DNA from: Streptosporangiaceae bacterium
GTDB lineage: Bacteria; Actinomycetota; Actinomycetes; Streptosporangiales; Streptosporangiaceae
Length of the DNA: 51,525 bases
Assembly (NCBI GenBank): GCA_019245115.1
Contig: JAFARZ010000359.1
Span: 1 to 51,525 of the forward strand
Direction: 5' to 3'
The position numbers were made by a program, and so were the translations under genes. Positions 1-7,069 of the stretch are shown piece by piece. Every line of letters starts with the position of its first letter. Position 1 is the stretch's first letter. Below the pieces are notes generated by a model. The model did not search any database, was not told the DNA's origin, and was given only the letters and a program-made list of their open reading frames with translations.

Positions 1-122
1 GCATACCCGTCCCGCACCCCGATCAGCGCAAACCACCCGCCAGCACCACCACGCGGCAGCAACCCCAGCCACCCGCCCCGCCGCACCACCCAGCCAGAAT
101 TTCGCGCTCGCGCGACGCCCAC
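1..122 (-). CDS. possible 5' end of a gene running off the window
   Basis: A stop-free minus-strand frame can be read from a GTG at 122-120 off the left edge, giving about 40 residues with a Gly/Trp/Arg-rich, mildly hydrophobic composition (it contains WLGLLPRGGAGGWFALIGV). No convincing ribosome binding site precedes the GTG, and the fragment is too short to assign. At this GC content a stop-free frame of this length is common by chance, so it is only a candidate. Confidence 0.15.
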   Translation of the reverse strand, partial: MGVARARNSGWVVRRGGWLGLLPRGGAGGWFALIGVRDGY

Positions 123-417
123 CCCGGGGACATACGGCTGCGTGGAAGTTTACCGGCCGTATTCGACCACTTTATTTCCGTGAAGCACGGATATTCCATC
201 CTAATCCAAATTCTGTTCGATATTTATCAGACATACAGGGCAATCCGGCGGGGGAGAGGCGCCGGCAGCAGCGGCGGGAAGCCGCGACTTCGATCTCGAT
301 GGTGTGCGAGTTGTCAGCACACGGGTAAGCCGAGTGACGAATGGGGACCGGCGATGCCGGGTTGCTGTTAAACGGCGTGCGTACGGTAGTGAAAGCCGTG
401 TGCGTACAGTAACAGCC
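123..417. other. intergenic, no gene seen; hairpin next to the downstream gene's stop
   Basis: No supported gene lies here. Positions 140-240 are AT-richer than the surroundings and contain a small hairpin (TCCGTG-AAG-CACGGA, 177-191). Immediately beyond the stop of the minus-strand gene at 418, GCTGTTA (364-370) pairs with TAACAGC (410-416), and an inner CGGC/GCCG pairing and a repeated GTGCGTAC lie between them. This may act as a terminator for that gene. Confidence 0.35.
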
Positions 418-2163
418 TTACTCCAGGTCCAGTTCGTCCAGGGCGGCGATCAGCGCGGCACGGTCGGGACCGACGGCCTCCAGGACCGCCATCAGGGCGT
501 GCAGCACCAGGTGCCGCTCCTGGCCGGAGTCGAGCAGCCGCTGCGCGGTCTCCCACAGCTCGGGCGGATCTCCCCGCCACAGGTGATCGGCCAGCACGAG
601 GTGCCGTTCGATGTGGCGGCCGACGCCGCCGGGCGCCGGCGTGGCGTGGTCGGCGGCAAGCAGGGCGCGCCGATCGGCGGGATCGGCCGGGTCGAGCGCG
701 CTCAGGTCGACGCCCTCGTGCCACCCCTCCAGCACCGGGAACGCGAACGCCCGGCGCGGCAGCGCTTCCAGGTCGCCGTCCGGCAGCAGGCGCCGGACCA
801 GCGCGTACTCCAGCCCGAATTCGGCTGGGTCCCGGTATGCATCGGCGAACGCGCTGATCGAGTTGAACACGGTCTCGAGCGTCTCGGCGATCAGCGGTTC
901 GGACAGCTCACGCCGCCGCCCGCTCCACCGGACCCAGGCGGCCAGCACGTGCGGCATGGCGTCCTGCTCGGCGAAGGACAGCATCACCTTGCGCGGCAGC
1001 CAGGCGAGCAGGAACGTCTCCACCTTGGTCGGGCTCATCCGCAGCGGGCGGCCGAAGTCATGGTCGCACCCGTAATCGATGATCCGGTCCGCGCAATGCG
1101 AAGCCGAACTGCGGTCGGACAGGTCCTCGGCCTCGTCGGAGGCCAGGAACTCGGCGGCCAGCATCGCCCGCTTATCCCTGCTCCACGCCTGCCGCCGAGA
1201 CCCCGAGCCCGACCCCGAGCCCGACCCCGAACCCGAGCCCGACCCCGAGCCTGATCCTGACCACGAGCCCGAGAGCCCAGCCGCCGACACCACCGCCAGC
1301 GGTCCGGTGGCCAGGGAACCATGCGAACGGCCACGGTACGGCGGCAGCGCCCGGACCCTGGACCTGATGAATGCGTGATAAGAGGGGAATGATTCGCTCA
1401 CCGATACCACAGATACCGCGGCGGCGCGAGAAACCCTGGTGCGGCCCGTAGCATCGGCGACGGTGGAGTCCGTCACCCGCAGCGCGGTCTCGAGCATCCG
1501 CCGCGCCTGCGGCGCGTCGACCTCGCGGAACGCGTGCCGGCCCGAGGCGCCCCGCTGCGCCGACACTTCCCGGCAGTGATCGAGTAGCTTGTTCACCCGG
1601 GACGTGACCCAGCCGTCCCTGATCATCCCGCCCGCGTTGTAGTCCACGACGGAGACCAGCGCATGCGGCTCTTCGCCGGCGTAGGAGAACACGCAGATGA
1701 TTTCGTCCTGGTCGCCGAAGTCATCCGGGTTGACGTAACACTCGGCCGGCGTCACCTCGCCCAGATGGGAAGCCCAGTCGGGGCACGGCACGCCGCCATC
1801 CATGAGCGAAATGGCCGCCCGCTCGGCCTTGACCGCCTGCCGTGGCGTGCCGAGGCAGGCGATTCCGGACAGCAGTGCGAGCGCCGCCGGGCTTCGCTGC
1901 CCGGCCGCGTAATCCACCAGCCCCTCGCCGATCAACTGCTCCACGCTGGTGCCGCCCACGCCACGCTGACCCCACCACGTGCCGAGAAGCTCGCTGACCA
2001 TGAGTTCGGCGTCCAGCGGACTTCTCACGGCCAGAAGCTCTCGGGCAGCGCGCAGCATCTCAGCGAACAGCGCGTTCGGCGGGGGAGCGGCTGCAGCGGC
2101 GGGGTCAGCGGGAACCCGGGCTTCATCGCCTGGGGGCTGGCTGCGTCGGCTCTGCGGGCTCAC
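418..2163 (-). CDS. uncharacterised two-part protein with Gly-Ser linker
   Basis: This 581-residue protein does not match any family I recognise. An N-terminal half (about 1-290) and a C-terminal half (about 330-581) are joined by a pure Gly-Ser run at about residues 298-322. The N-terminal half begins with a Pro/Ala-rich disordered stretch. The C-terminal half contains the acidic CDHDFGRPLRMSPTKVETFL segment followed by LLAWLPRKVMLS. No signal peptide or membrane segment is visible. The GTG start at 2163 has a GAGAGG Shine-Dalgarno about 8 bases upstream. It is divergent from the SpoIIE-type phosphatase across about 180 bp that must hold both promoters. The position next to the sigA locus suggests a conserved actinobacterial housekeeping or regulatory protein, but that is inference. 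Confidence 0.75.
   Translation of the reverse strand: MSPQSRRSQPPGDEARVPADPAAAAAPPPNALFAEMLRAARELLAVRSPLDAELMVSELLGTWWGQRGVGGTSVEQLIGEGLVDYAAGQRSPAALALLSGIACLGTPRQAVKAERAAISLMDGGVPCPDWASHLGEVTPAECYVNPDDFGDQDEIICVFSYAGEEPHALVSVVDYNAGGMIRDGWVTSRVNKLLDHCREVSAQRGASGRHAFREVDAPQARRMLETALRVTDSTVADATGRTRVSRAAAVSVVSVSESFPSYHAFIRSRVRALPPYRGRSHGSLATGPLAVVSAAGLSGSWSGSGSGSGSGSGSGSGSGSGSRRQAWSRDKRAMLAAEFLASDEAEDLSDRSSASHCADRIIDYGCDHDFGRPLRMSPTKVETFLLAWLPRKVMLSFAEQDAMPHVLAAWVRWSGRRRELSEPLIAETLETVFNSISAFADAYRDPAEFGLEYALVRRLLPDGDLEALPRRAFAFPVLEGWHEGVDLSALDPADPADRRALLAADHATPAPGGVGRHIERHLVLADHLWRGDPPELWETAQRLLDSGQERHLVLHALMAVLEAVGPDRAALIAALDELDLE
1200..1263. repeat. hexa/dodecanucleotide repeat encoding a (Gly-Ser)n linker
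   Basis: Near-perfect iteration of CCCGAG/CCCGAC units on the plus strand reads as alternating Gly-Ser on the coding minus strand. It lies between the two halves of the protein and looks like an expandable flexible linker. Confidence 0.8.
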
Positions 2164-2343
2164 CCTGATAGCCTCTCAGATCTGGACATGCCGACGCTAT
2201 GCTACGACGCCATGCCCACCGTAGCTATCCACGATCCGGCAATTGCTTGCCACTAACCTGCTCGCCCTGGCTACACCAATTGCCGGACTGTGGCACGCTT
2301 AATGAGATGGCCACGGGAGACGATCCCGGGGAAGGAGCCGCCG

Positions 2344-2382
2344 ATGGCAGCCCCCGGAGCGGGACGTGGGAGTTCACCATGA
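2344..2382 (+). CDS. 12-codon leader ORF coupled to the phosphatase start
   Basis: ATG at 2344 is preceded by a strong GAAGGAG Shine-Dalgarno with good spacing. The reading frame encodes MAAPGAGRGSSP and ends in TGA at 2380-2382, which overlaps the ATG (2379-2381) of the downstream phosphatase as ATGA. The phosphatase start itself has only a weak ribosome site (GGGAG), so ribosomes finishing this small ORF could reinitiate there. The peptide carries no recognisable attenuation codons. The alternative is that the true phosphatase start is the in-frame ATG at 2307, which would make this ORF fortuitous. Confidence 0.35.
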   Translation: MAAPGAGRGSSP

Positions 2383-4778
2383 GCACGGACACCTCCGTGC
2401 CCAGGCAGCGCGACGCGTCCGATTCCGCGCTGGCGGATCTCCTGATGCTCCAGGCGCCCGTCGGTTTCGCGGTCTTCGGCGCTGATCTGCGCGTCAGGAA
2501 GGTGAACGCCGCCTTCGCCGCCACGGCCGCCGTGGCGCGAGCGGTACCCCCTCGCGACACCGGAGTACGCGATCCCAGCGTGCTCGGGGCGAGCCCGAGC
2601 GCTAGCCACGGCAGCGCGAGTCACGACAGCGCTAGCCACGGCAGCGCGAGTCACGACAGCGTGAGCCACGGCCGGCCCGCGCCAGCCGCGGACACACCCG
2701 ACCCGGCGGCGTACGTCGGCCTGCTTCCGACCCAGATCTGGCCCGAGCCGCTTGGCAGCCTGGCCGAGGCCGCGCTGCGCCGCGTGCTGGCCGGCGGCGT
2801 GAAGCTCGCCGAGCCGGCCTATCCGGCTGGCACGACCGCCTTCTGGTTCCCGATCCGCGACGCCGACCCACGCGATCCGCGAGACCCACGCGATCCACGT
2901 GGTCCGCGCGACTCAAGCGATCCGCGAGACCCACGCGATCCACGCGACCCAGCGGGCCTCCTTAGCCAGCCGGACCCGATCGGCGAACCCGGCCTGGTCA
3001 ACGCGGCCGGTCCAAGCCACCTGGACGCCGACGACGTCCACGACGTCCACGACGTCCACGACGTCCACGAGAGCCAGGTCGTCGCCGTTGGCCTGCTGCT
3101 CCTGCAGGTGGCGGCCAGCAGTCCCGCGGAGGAGGCGCTGCGTCGCAGCGAGGAGCGGTACCGGAGCCTGGTCCAGGGCGGCGCCCAGGTGGTCTGGGTG
3201 GCCGCACCGGACGGAGCTATGAAGGAGGACGCGCCCGAGTGGCGGTGGATCACCGGCCAGACGATCGAGGAGTTCCTCGGCGACGGCTGGCTCGATTCCA
3301 TCCATCGTGAGGATCGGGACCGGGTCGAGCGCGGCTGGCGTGATTGCGTCCGCACCGGGAAGACGTTCGACGACCGCTACCGGATACGCACCAAGACCGG
3401 TTCCTACCGCCATTACGACGTGCGAGCGGTCCCGATCGAGCGCGACGGGAAGATCGTCGAGTGGGTCGGCGCGAGCACCGACGTCACGAGCCAGCGCGAG
3501 GCAGAGGAGATGCGAGGGCGCCTCACCGAGCAACTCTCCGCCGCGGCCCTGAGGACCGCCCGCCTCCAGCAGGCCACGAGCATGCTCGCCGAGGCGCTCA
3601 CCGTCGAGCAGGTCGTCGAGGTCATCACCGAGGTCGGCCGCACCGCGATCGGCGCGCTGCGGTCGGCGGTCGCCCTGCTCGGGCCGGACAACAGCACGCT
3701 TCGCGTGGTCAACGATGACCTCCGTAACGCGCCGGACACCGCCGAAGGGCTGCTCACGCTCGAGTCCCCGAGCGTGATGACCAAGGCCATCGCGGCCCGT
3801 CGGCCTGTCCTGGTCGAGGATCCCGAGGACCTGCACCGGCAGTTCGAGGGCGAGCTCGAAATCGACCCGCAGCAGCTTCAGCAGACCTCGGACGAGCGTT
3901 CCTGGGTCGGGCTGCCGCTGCTGGCCGCCGGCGCGCCGCTCGGCGCCCTGCGGTTCTCCTTCGGCAGGCCGCGGCGGATTACCGAGGAGGAACGTGTCTT
4001 CCTCGAGGCGCTGGCGGGCCAGTGCGCGCTCGCCGTCGAGCGCGCCGCGATGTACGAGCGGGAGCACACCACGGCGGAGACGCTGCAGCGCAGCCTGCTG
4101 CCGGACAAGCTGCCCAGCGTCCCCGGCGTGCAGATGGCGGCTCGCTACCTGCCGGTGGCCCGCAACATGGAGATCGGCGGTGACTGGTACGACGCGTTCT
4201 GGCTGGCCGACCGGAGGCTGGCGGTCGCGGTCGGCGACGTCATGGGCAAGGGGCTCATCGCCGCGGCCGGCATGGGCCGGGTCAGGAACGCTCTCCGCGC
4301 GCTGGCCCTGACCGACCCCAGGCCCGCGGCGGTCCTCGGCGGCCTGGACCGGCTGTTCCAGGCGACAGAGCTGGAGGAGCAGGTCACCACCGTCGCATAT
4401 CTGGTAATCGACCCGGAAGGCGGTGAGGGCGTGCTCGGCAACGCGGGTCATCTGCCCGCGCTCGTCCTGGAACCGGGCGCCGAACCGCGGTTTGACGAAG
4501 TCGAGGCGGGGACCCCGCTCGGCTGGGCCAGCCCGCGCAAGCAGCATCCGTTCAGCTTGCGGCCGGGAAGCAGCGCGGTTTTCTATTCTGATGGCCTGGT
4601 GGAAAACCGGAGCCGCGGCCTGGACGCGGGTCTCGATGAATTGGCGGCAGTCGCGGCACGCGCCGAACAGGATGTGCGTGACCAGCCAGAACGGCTGCTG
4701 CAGTATCTGGTAGACCGTATGCTCGCAGGCCATGAACAAGACGACGACGTGACCGTGCTAGTCATGCACCGGCCGTAG
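2379..4778 (+). CDS. PAS-PAS-GAF-SpoIIE (PP2C-type) serine phosphatase
   Basis: This 799-residue cytosolic sensor phosphatase is predicted to dephosphorylate a STAS-type anti-sigma antagonist. A first PAS-like fold near residues 20-245 is split by three low-complexity insertions (Ser-His repeats about 74-96, Asp-Pro-Arg repeats about 163-194, Asp-Val-His repeats about 217-232). A regular PAS/PAC follows at about 252-375 (from RRSEERYRSLVQGG to WVGASTDVT), then GAF at about 387-560, then the PP2C SpoIIE domain at about 564-799. Its metal-binding residues are visible in GGDWYD, GDVMGKG, FYSDGLVE and QDDDVTVLV. ATG 2379 is chosen because the first PAS begins soon after it and the small ORF couples to it; ATG 2307 is the alternative. 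No cognate kinase or STAS gene is adjacent, though partners exist at 17-22 kb. Confidence 0.88.
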   Translation: MSTDTSVPRQRDASDSALADLLMLQAPVGFAVFGADLRVRKVNAAFAATAAVARAVPPRDTGVRDPSVLGASPSASHGSASHDSASHGSASHDSVSHGRPAPAADTPDPAAYVGLLPTQIWPEPLGSLAEAALRRVLAGGVKLAEPAYPAGTTAFWFPIRDADPRDPRDPRDPRGPRDSSDPRDPRDPRDPAGLLSQPDPIGEPGLVNAAGPSHLDADDVHDVHDVHDVHESQVVAVGLLLLQVAASSPAEEALRRSEERYRSLVQGGAQVVWVAAPDGAMKEDAPEWRWITGQTIEEFLGDGWLDSIHREDRDRVERGWRDCVRTGKTFDDRYRIRTKTGSYRHYDVRAVPIERDGKIVEWVGASTDVTSQREAEEMRGRLTEQLSAAALRTARLQQATSMLAEALTVEQVVEVITEVGRTAIGALRSAVALLGPDNSTLRVVNDDLRNAPDTAEGLLTLESPSVMTKAIAARRPVLVEDPEDLHRQFEGELEIDPQQLQQTSDERSWVGLPLLAAGAPLGALRFSFGRPRRITEEERVFLEALAGQCALAVERAAMYEREHTTAETLQRSLLPDKLPSVPGVQMAARYLPVARNMEIGGDWYDAFWLADRRLAVAVGDVMGKGLIAAAGMGRVRNALRALALTDPRPAAVLGGLDRLFQATELEEQVTTVAYLVIDPEGGEGVLGNAGHLPALVLEPGAEPRFDEVEAGTPLGWASPRKQHPFSLRPGSSAVFYSDGLVENRSRGLDAGLDELAAVAARAEQDVRDQPERLLQYLVDRMLAGHEQDDDVTVLVMHRP
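2601..2660 (+). repeat. two identical 30-bp in-frame tandem copies (Ser-His tract)
   Basis: Copies occupy 2601-2630 and 2631-2660 and are identical; a degenerate third copy begins at 2661. They encode alternating SASHGS/ASHDS residues inserted into the first PAS-like domain of the phosphatase. Confidence 0.85.
2862..2956 (+). repeat. in-frame Asp-Pro-Arg repeat tract
   Basis: A degenerate 9-bp iteration (gaCCCACGC/gatCCGCGa type) encodes repeated DPR tripeptides within the phosphatase. The reading frame is maintained throughout. Confidence 0.75.
3033..3068 (+). repeat. four perfect 9-bp copies GACGTCCAC
   Basis: Four exact tandem copies of GACGTCCAC encode DVH repeated four times in the phosphatase, just before the last strand of the first PAS-like fold (AVGLLLLQV). 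Confidence 0.9.
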
Positions 4779-4795
4779 GCTGGAGTACGCCCCGG

Positions 4796-4810
4796 GGGAC
4801 GGAGCGTCCC
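4796..4810 (+). terminator. small hairpin after the phosphatase gene
   Basis: GGGACG and CGTCCC pair around a GAG loop, 18 bp beyond the phosphatase stop. There is no U-tract, and the stem is short, so termination is only possible. Confidence 0.25.
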
Positions 4811-4900
4811 GAATGGACAACTCACTCCCGGGCCCGGCCTATCGTGGTGATGAGGTGGAGGCAGGCGGGTTGGAATCAGTCCCGAAAGGAAGGGGTGACC

Positions 4901-6346
4901 GTGGCCGTGAGCGCTGCTAACTCCGCAGCGCGGAAGCGCTCAAGGACGGATCGCAGTCCGCGGAATGTCGGCGACCCAGCCGATCTCCAGGCCGTACCCC
5001 CGAGACCGGTGACCCGCGCCGAACAGGACGACCCGGAGCCCGAGGAGCCTGATATGCCACAGACAGCAGACACCGCCCTGGTGGATGCGGATCCCGATAT
5101 TGGCGACATGCCAGAGCTCGATGACGAGGACGGCGCGGTCGACCTGGAGAACCTCGATGACCTGGACGACGAGGACGTCGAGAACGCGCTCACCGATGAG
5201 GACCTGGACGCCGATATAGGCGCCGAGGTCGAGGAATCGGAGGAGGCTGACGAGTCCGACGAGCCGGAGGAGCCGGAGGCCGTGGCGGCGCAGCCGAACG
5301 GCGCGGCCGCTCCCGGTCCCGAGGGCGCGCAGGTCGTCAAGCTGAACACCGAAGGCGTCGAGGAGGAAGAGGAGATCCTCGTTCTCGGCGACGATGACGA
5401 CGACCTGCCGGCCGCCCAGGTGGCGGTGGCGGGCGCGACCGCCGACCCGGTCAAGGACTACCTCAAGCAGATCGGCAAGGTCCCCCTGCTCAACGCCGAG
5501 CAGGAGGTGGAGCTGGCCAAGCGCATCGAGGCCGGCTTGTTCGCCGAGGAGAAGCTCGCCGAACTCGGCGGCAAGCTGACCACCGAACAGCGGATCGACC
5601 TGGAGTGGATCGCCGACGACGGCACCCGGGCGAAGAACCACCTGCTCGAAGCCAACCTGCGCCTGGTGGTGAGCCTGGCCAAGCGGTATACCGGCCGCGG
5701 CATGCTGTTCCTGGATCTGATCCAGGAGGGCAACCTGGGCCTGATCCGCGCGGTGGAGAAATTCGACTACACCAAGGGCTACAAGTTCTCCACGTACGCG
5801 ACCTGGTGGATCCGGCAGGCGATCACCCGCGCGATGGCCGACCAGGCCCGGACGATCCGCATTCCGGTGCACATGGTCGAGGTCATCAACAAGCTGGCCC
5901 GCGTGCAGCGCCAGATGCTCCAGGACCTCGGCCGCGAGCCGACTCCAGATGAGCTCGCGGTGGAACTCGACATGACCCCGGAAAAGGTCATCGAGGTGCA
6001 GAAGTACGGGCGAGAGCCTATCTCCCTGCACACCCCGCTCGGCGAGGACGGCGACAGCGAGTTCGGCGACCTGATCGAGGACTCCGAGGCGATCCAGCCC
6101 GGCGAGGCGGTCAGCTTCACGCTCCTCCAGGAGCAGCTGCACTCGGTCCTCGACACGCTGTCCGAGCGCGAGGCCGGCGTCGTCTCCATGCGCTTCGGGC
6201 TGACCGACGGCCAGCCCAAGACGCTGGACGAGATCGGGAAGGTCTATGGCGTGACCCGTGAGCGGATCCGTCAGATCGAGTCGAAGACGATGTCCAAACT
6301 TCGTCACCCGTCCCGTTCTCAGGTGCTCCGGGACTACCTCGACTAG
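4901..6346 (+). CDS. sigA: principal RNA polymerase sigma-70 factor (RpoD/HrdB/SigA)
   Basis: The protein directs RNA polymerase to housekeeping promoters. Of 481 residues, about the first 170 are an acidic, low-complexity extension typical of actinobacterial HrdB/SigA. Region 1.2 starts at DPVKDYLKQIGKVPLL. Region 2 contains the DLIQEGNLGLIRAVEKFD core-binding segment and the KFSTYATWWIRQAI -10 recognition helix. Region 3 contains RIPVHMVEVINKL. Region 4 ends with the HTH RFGLTDGQPKTLDEIG...VTRERIRQIES. The GTG at 4901 is chosen because an AGGAAGG Shine-Dalgarno lies 7 bases upstream; GTG 4895 would be too close. The gene ends with a strong terminator and faces the convergent DUF7455 gene, an arrangement seen around actinobacterial hrdB. 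The gene is of normal length for the family. Confidence 0.97.
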   Translation: MAVSAANSAARKRSRTDRSPRNVGDPADLQAVPPRPVTRAEQDDPEPEEPDMPQTADTALVDADPDIGDMPELDDEDGAVDLENLDDLDDEDVENALTDEDLDADIGAEVEESEEADESDEPEEPEAVAAQPNGAAAPGPEGAQVVKLNTEGVEEEEEILVLGDDDDDLPAAQVAVAGATADPVKDYLKQIGKVPLLNAEQEVELAKRIEAGLFAEEKLAELGGKLTTEQRIDLEWIADDGTRAKNHLLEANLRLVVSLAKRYTGRGMLFLDLIQEGNLGLIRAVEKFDYTKGYKFSTYATWWIRQAITRAMADQARTIRIPVHMVEVINKLARVQRQMLQDLGREPTPDELAVELDMTPEKVIEVQKYGREPISLHTPLGEDGDSEFGDLIEDSEAIQPGEAVSFTLLQEQLHSVLDTLSEREAGVVSMRFGLTDGQPKTLDEIGKVYGVTRERIRQIESKTMSKLRHPSRSQVLRDYLD

Positions 6347-6420
6347 CTTTCCGGGGAACGGCTGTGGTGCCCCCTGCCGTCATCCCGCTACGGCAGCGGA
6401 GCATCCGCATCAGGAACATA

Positions 6421-6456
6421 AATGAAGCCGTGCCCGGCAGCGGGCACGGCTTCATT
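6421..6456. terminator. perfect 15-bp bidirectional terminator hairpin
   Basis: AATGAAGCCGTGCCC (6421-6435) and its exact reverse complement (6442-6456) flank a GGCAGC loop. It sits about 75 bp after the sigA stop and before the convergent DUF7455 gene. The A/T-ended stem gives a short T-run on both strands, consistent with termination in both directions. Confidence 0.8.
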
Positions 6457-6522
6457 GACGTGTGAGGCCGGGTGCTCCCCCGAGCGGACTCGCGTCCCTC
6501 CGGGGTGCGCCTCGAGTGGGGC

Positions 6523-6741
6523 TCAGTTCACCCCTGGGTTTGGCTCCGACAGCCGGTTGCTCTCGTCCTGGATGTCGACGGCTACCTTGGCCAGTGCGGT
6601 GGCATGCTGCCGGCCGTGGTGCGCGCAGAACAGCAGTTCGCCTCCGTTGGTCAGCAGCACCCGGACATAGGCCTGGGCGCCACAGCGATCGCAGAGGTCC
6701 AGTGCGGTCAGCGGCTTGGTGGGGGCTATTGCTCCGGTCAA
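6523..6741 (-). CDS. DUF7455-type small zinc-binding-like protein
   Basis: This 72-residue protein has the family's signature: LTALDLCDRCGAQAYVRV, then GGELLFCAHHGRQH. The CxxC plus CAHH arrangement suggests a bound metal ion, probably zinc. Function is unknown; the family is a common neighbour of the principal sigma factor in actinobacteria. A TTG at 6741 is preferred as start because AAAGGAC lies about 8 bases upstream and it gives the usual short N-terminus; the longer ATG frame would add a Cys/Arg-rich unrelated extension. It converges on sigA and diverges from parE. Confidence 0.85.
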   Translation of the reverse strand: MTGAIAPTKPLTALDLCDRCGAQAYVRVLLTNGGELLFCAHHGRQHATALAKVAVDIQDESNRLSEPNPGVN

Positions 6742-7069
6742 TGTCGCCGTCCTTTCGGTTTGCTGCCTACGCCTTACAGCACAGCACAACACTTACCCCG
6801 CCGTCAGCGTTCCCCACGGCGAGTGGTGTACGCCACAAGCGAAACCTACCCGACTTTGGGTAATCAGCCAGTTCCTTTGAGTCATCACACCCCCCGACAT
6901 CTGGATATATACCCTAATTCCGGTAGAGGATGCGCTGGCCACTAACAAATTCACCGGCCACACGAGCGTGAGGGGCGCATGCAAGCTGTGTCGGACCTGC
7001 TGATTACCCGGTTTTGTCGGTGGGGTGCACTACTCTTCGTTTGAACCTGCTGAAAGGAGAACCTCCCAC
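6742..7069. promoter_or_regulatory. divergent promoter region with a spaced 10-bp inverted repeat
   Basis: This 328-bp gap lies between the DUF7455 gene and parE. GGGTAATCAG (6858-6867) is exactly complementary in inverted orientation to CTGATTACCC (7000-7009), with an AT-rich centre (around 6900-6920) between them. The arrangement could let a regulator bind both arms or form a loop. I see no clean -35/-10 pair to define a start site. Confidence 0.35.

Noticed and set aside
4872..4900. Sigma-R-like GGAAT ... GTG promoter for sigA
   Set aside because: It would place the start site inside the coding start, so it is probably fortuitous.
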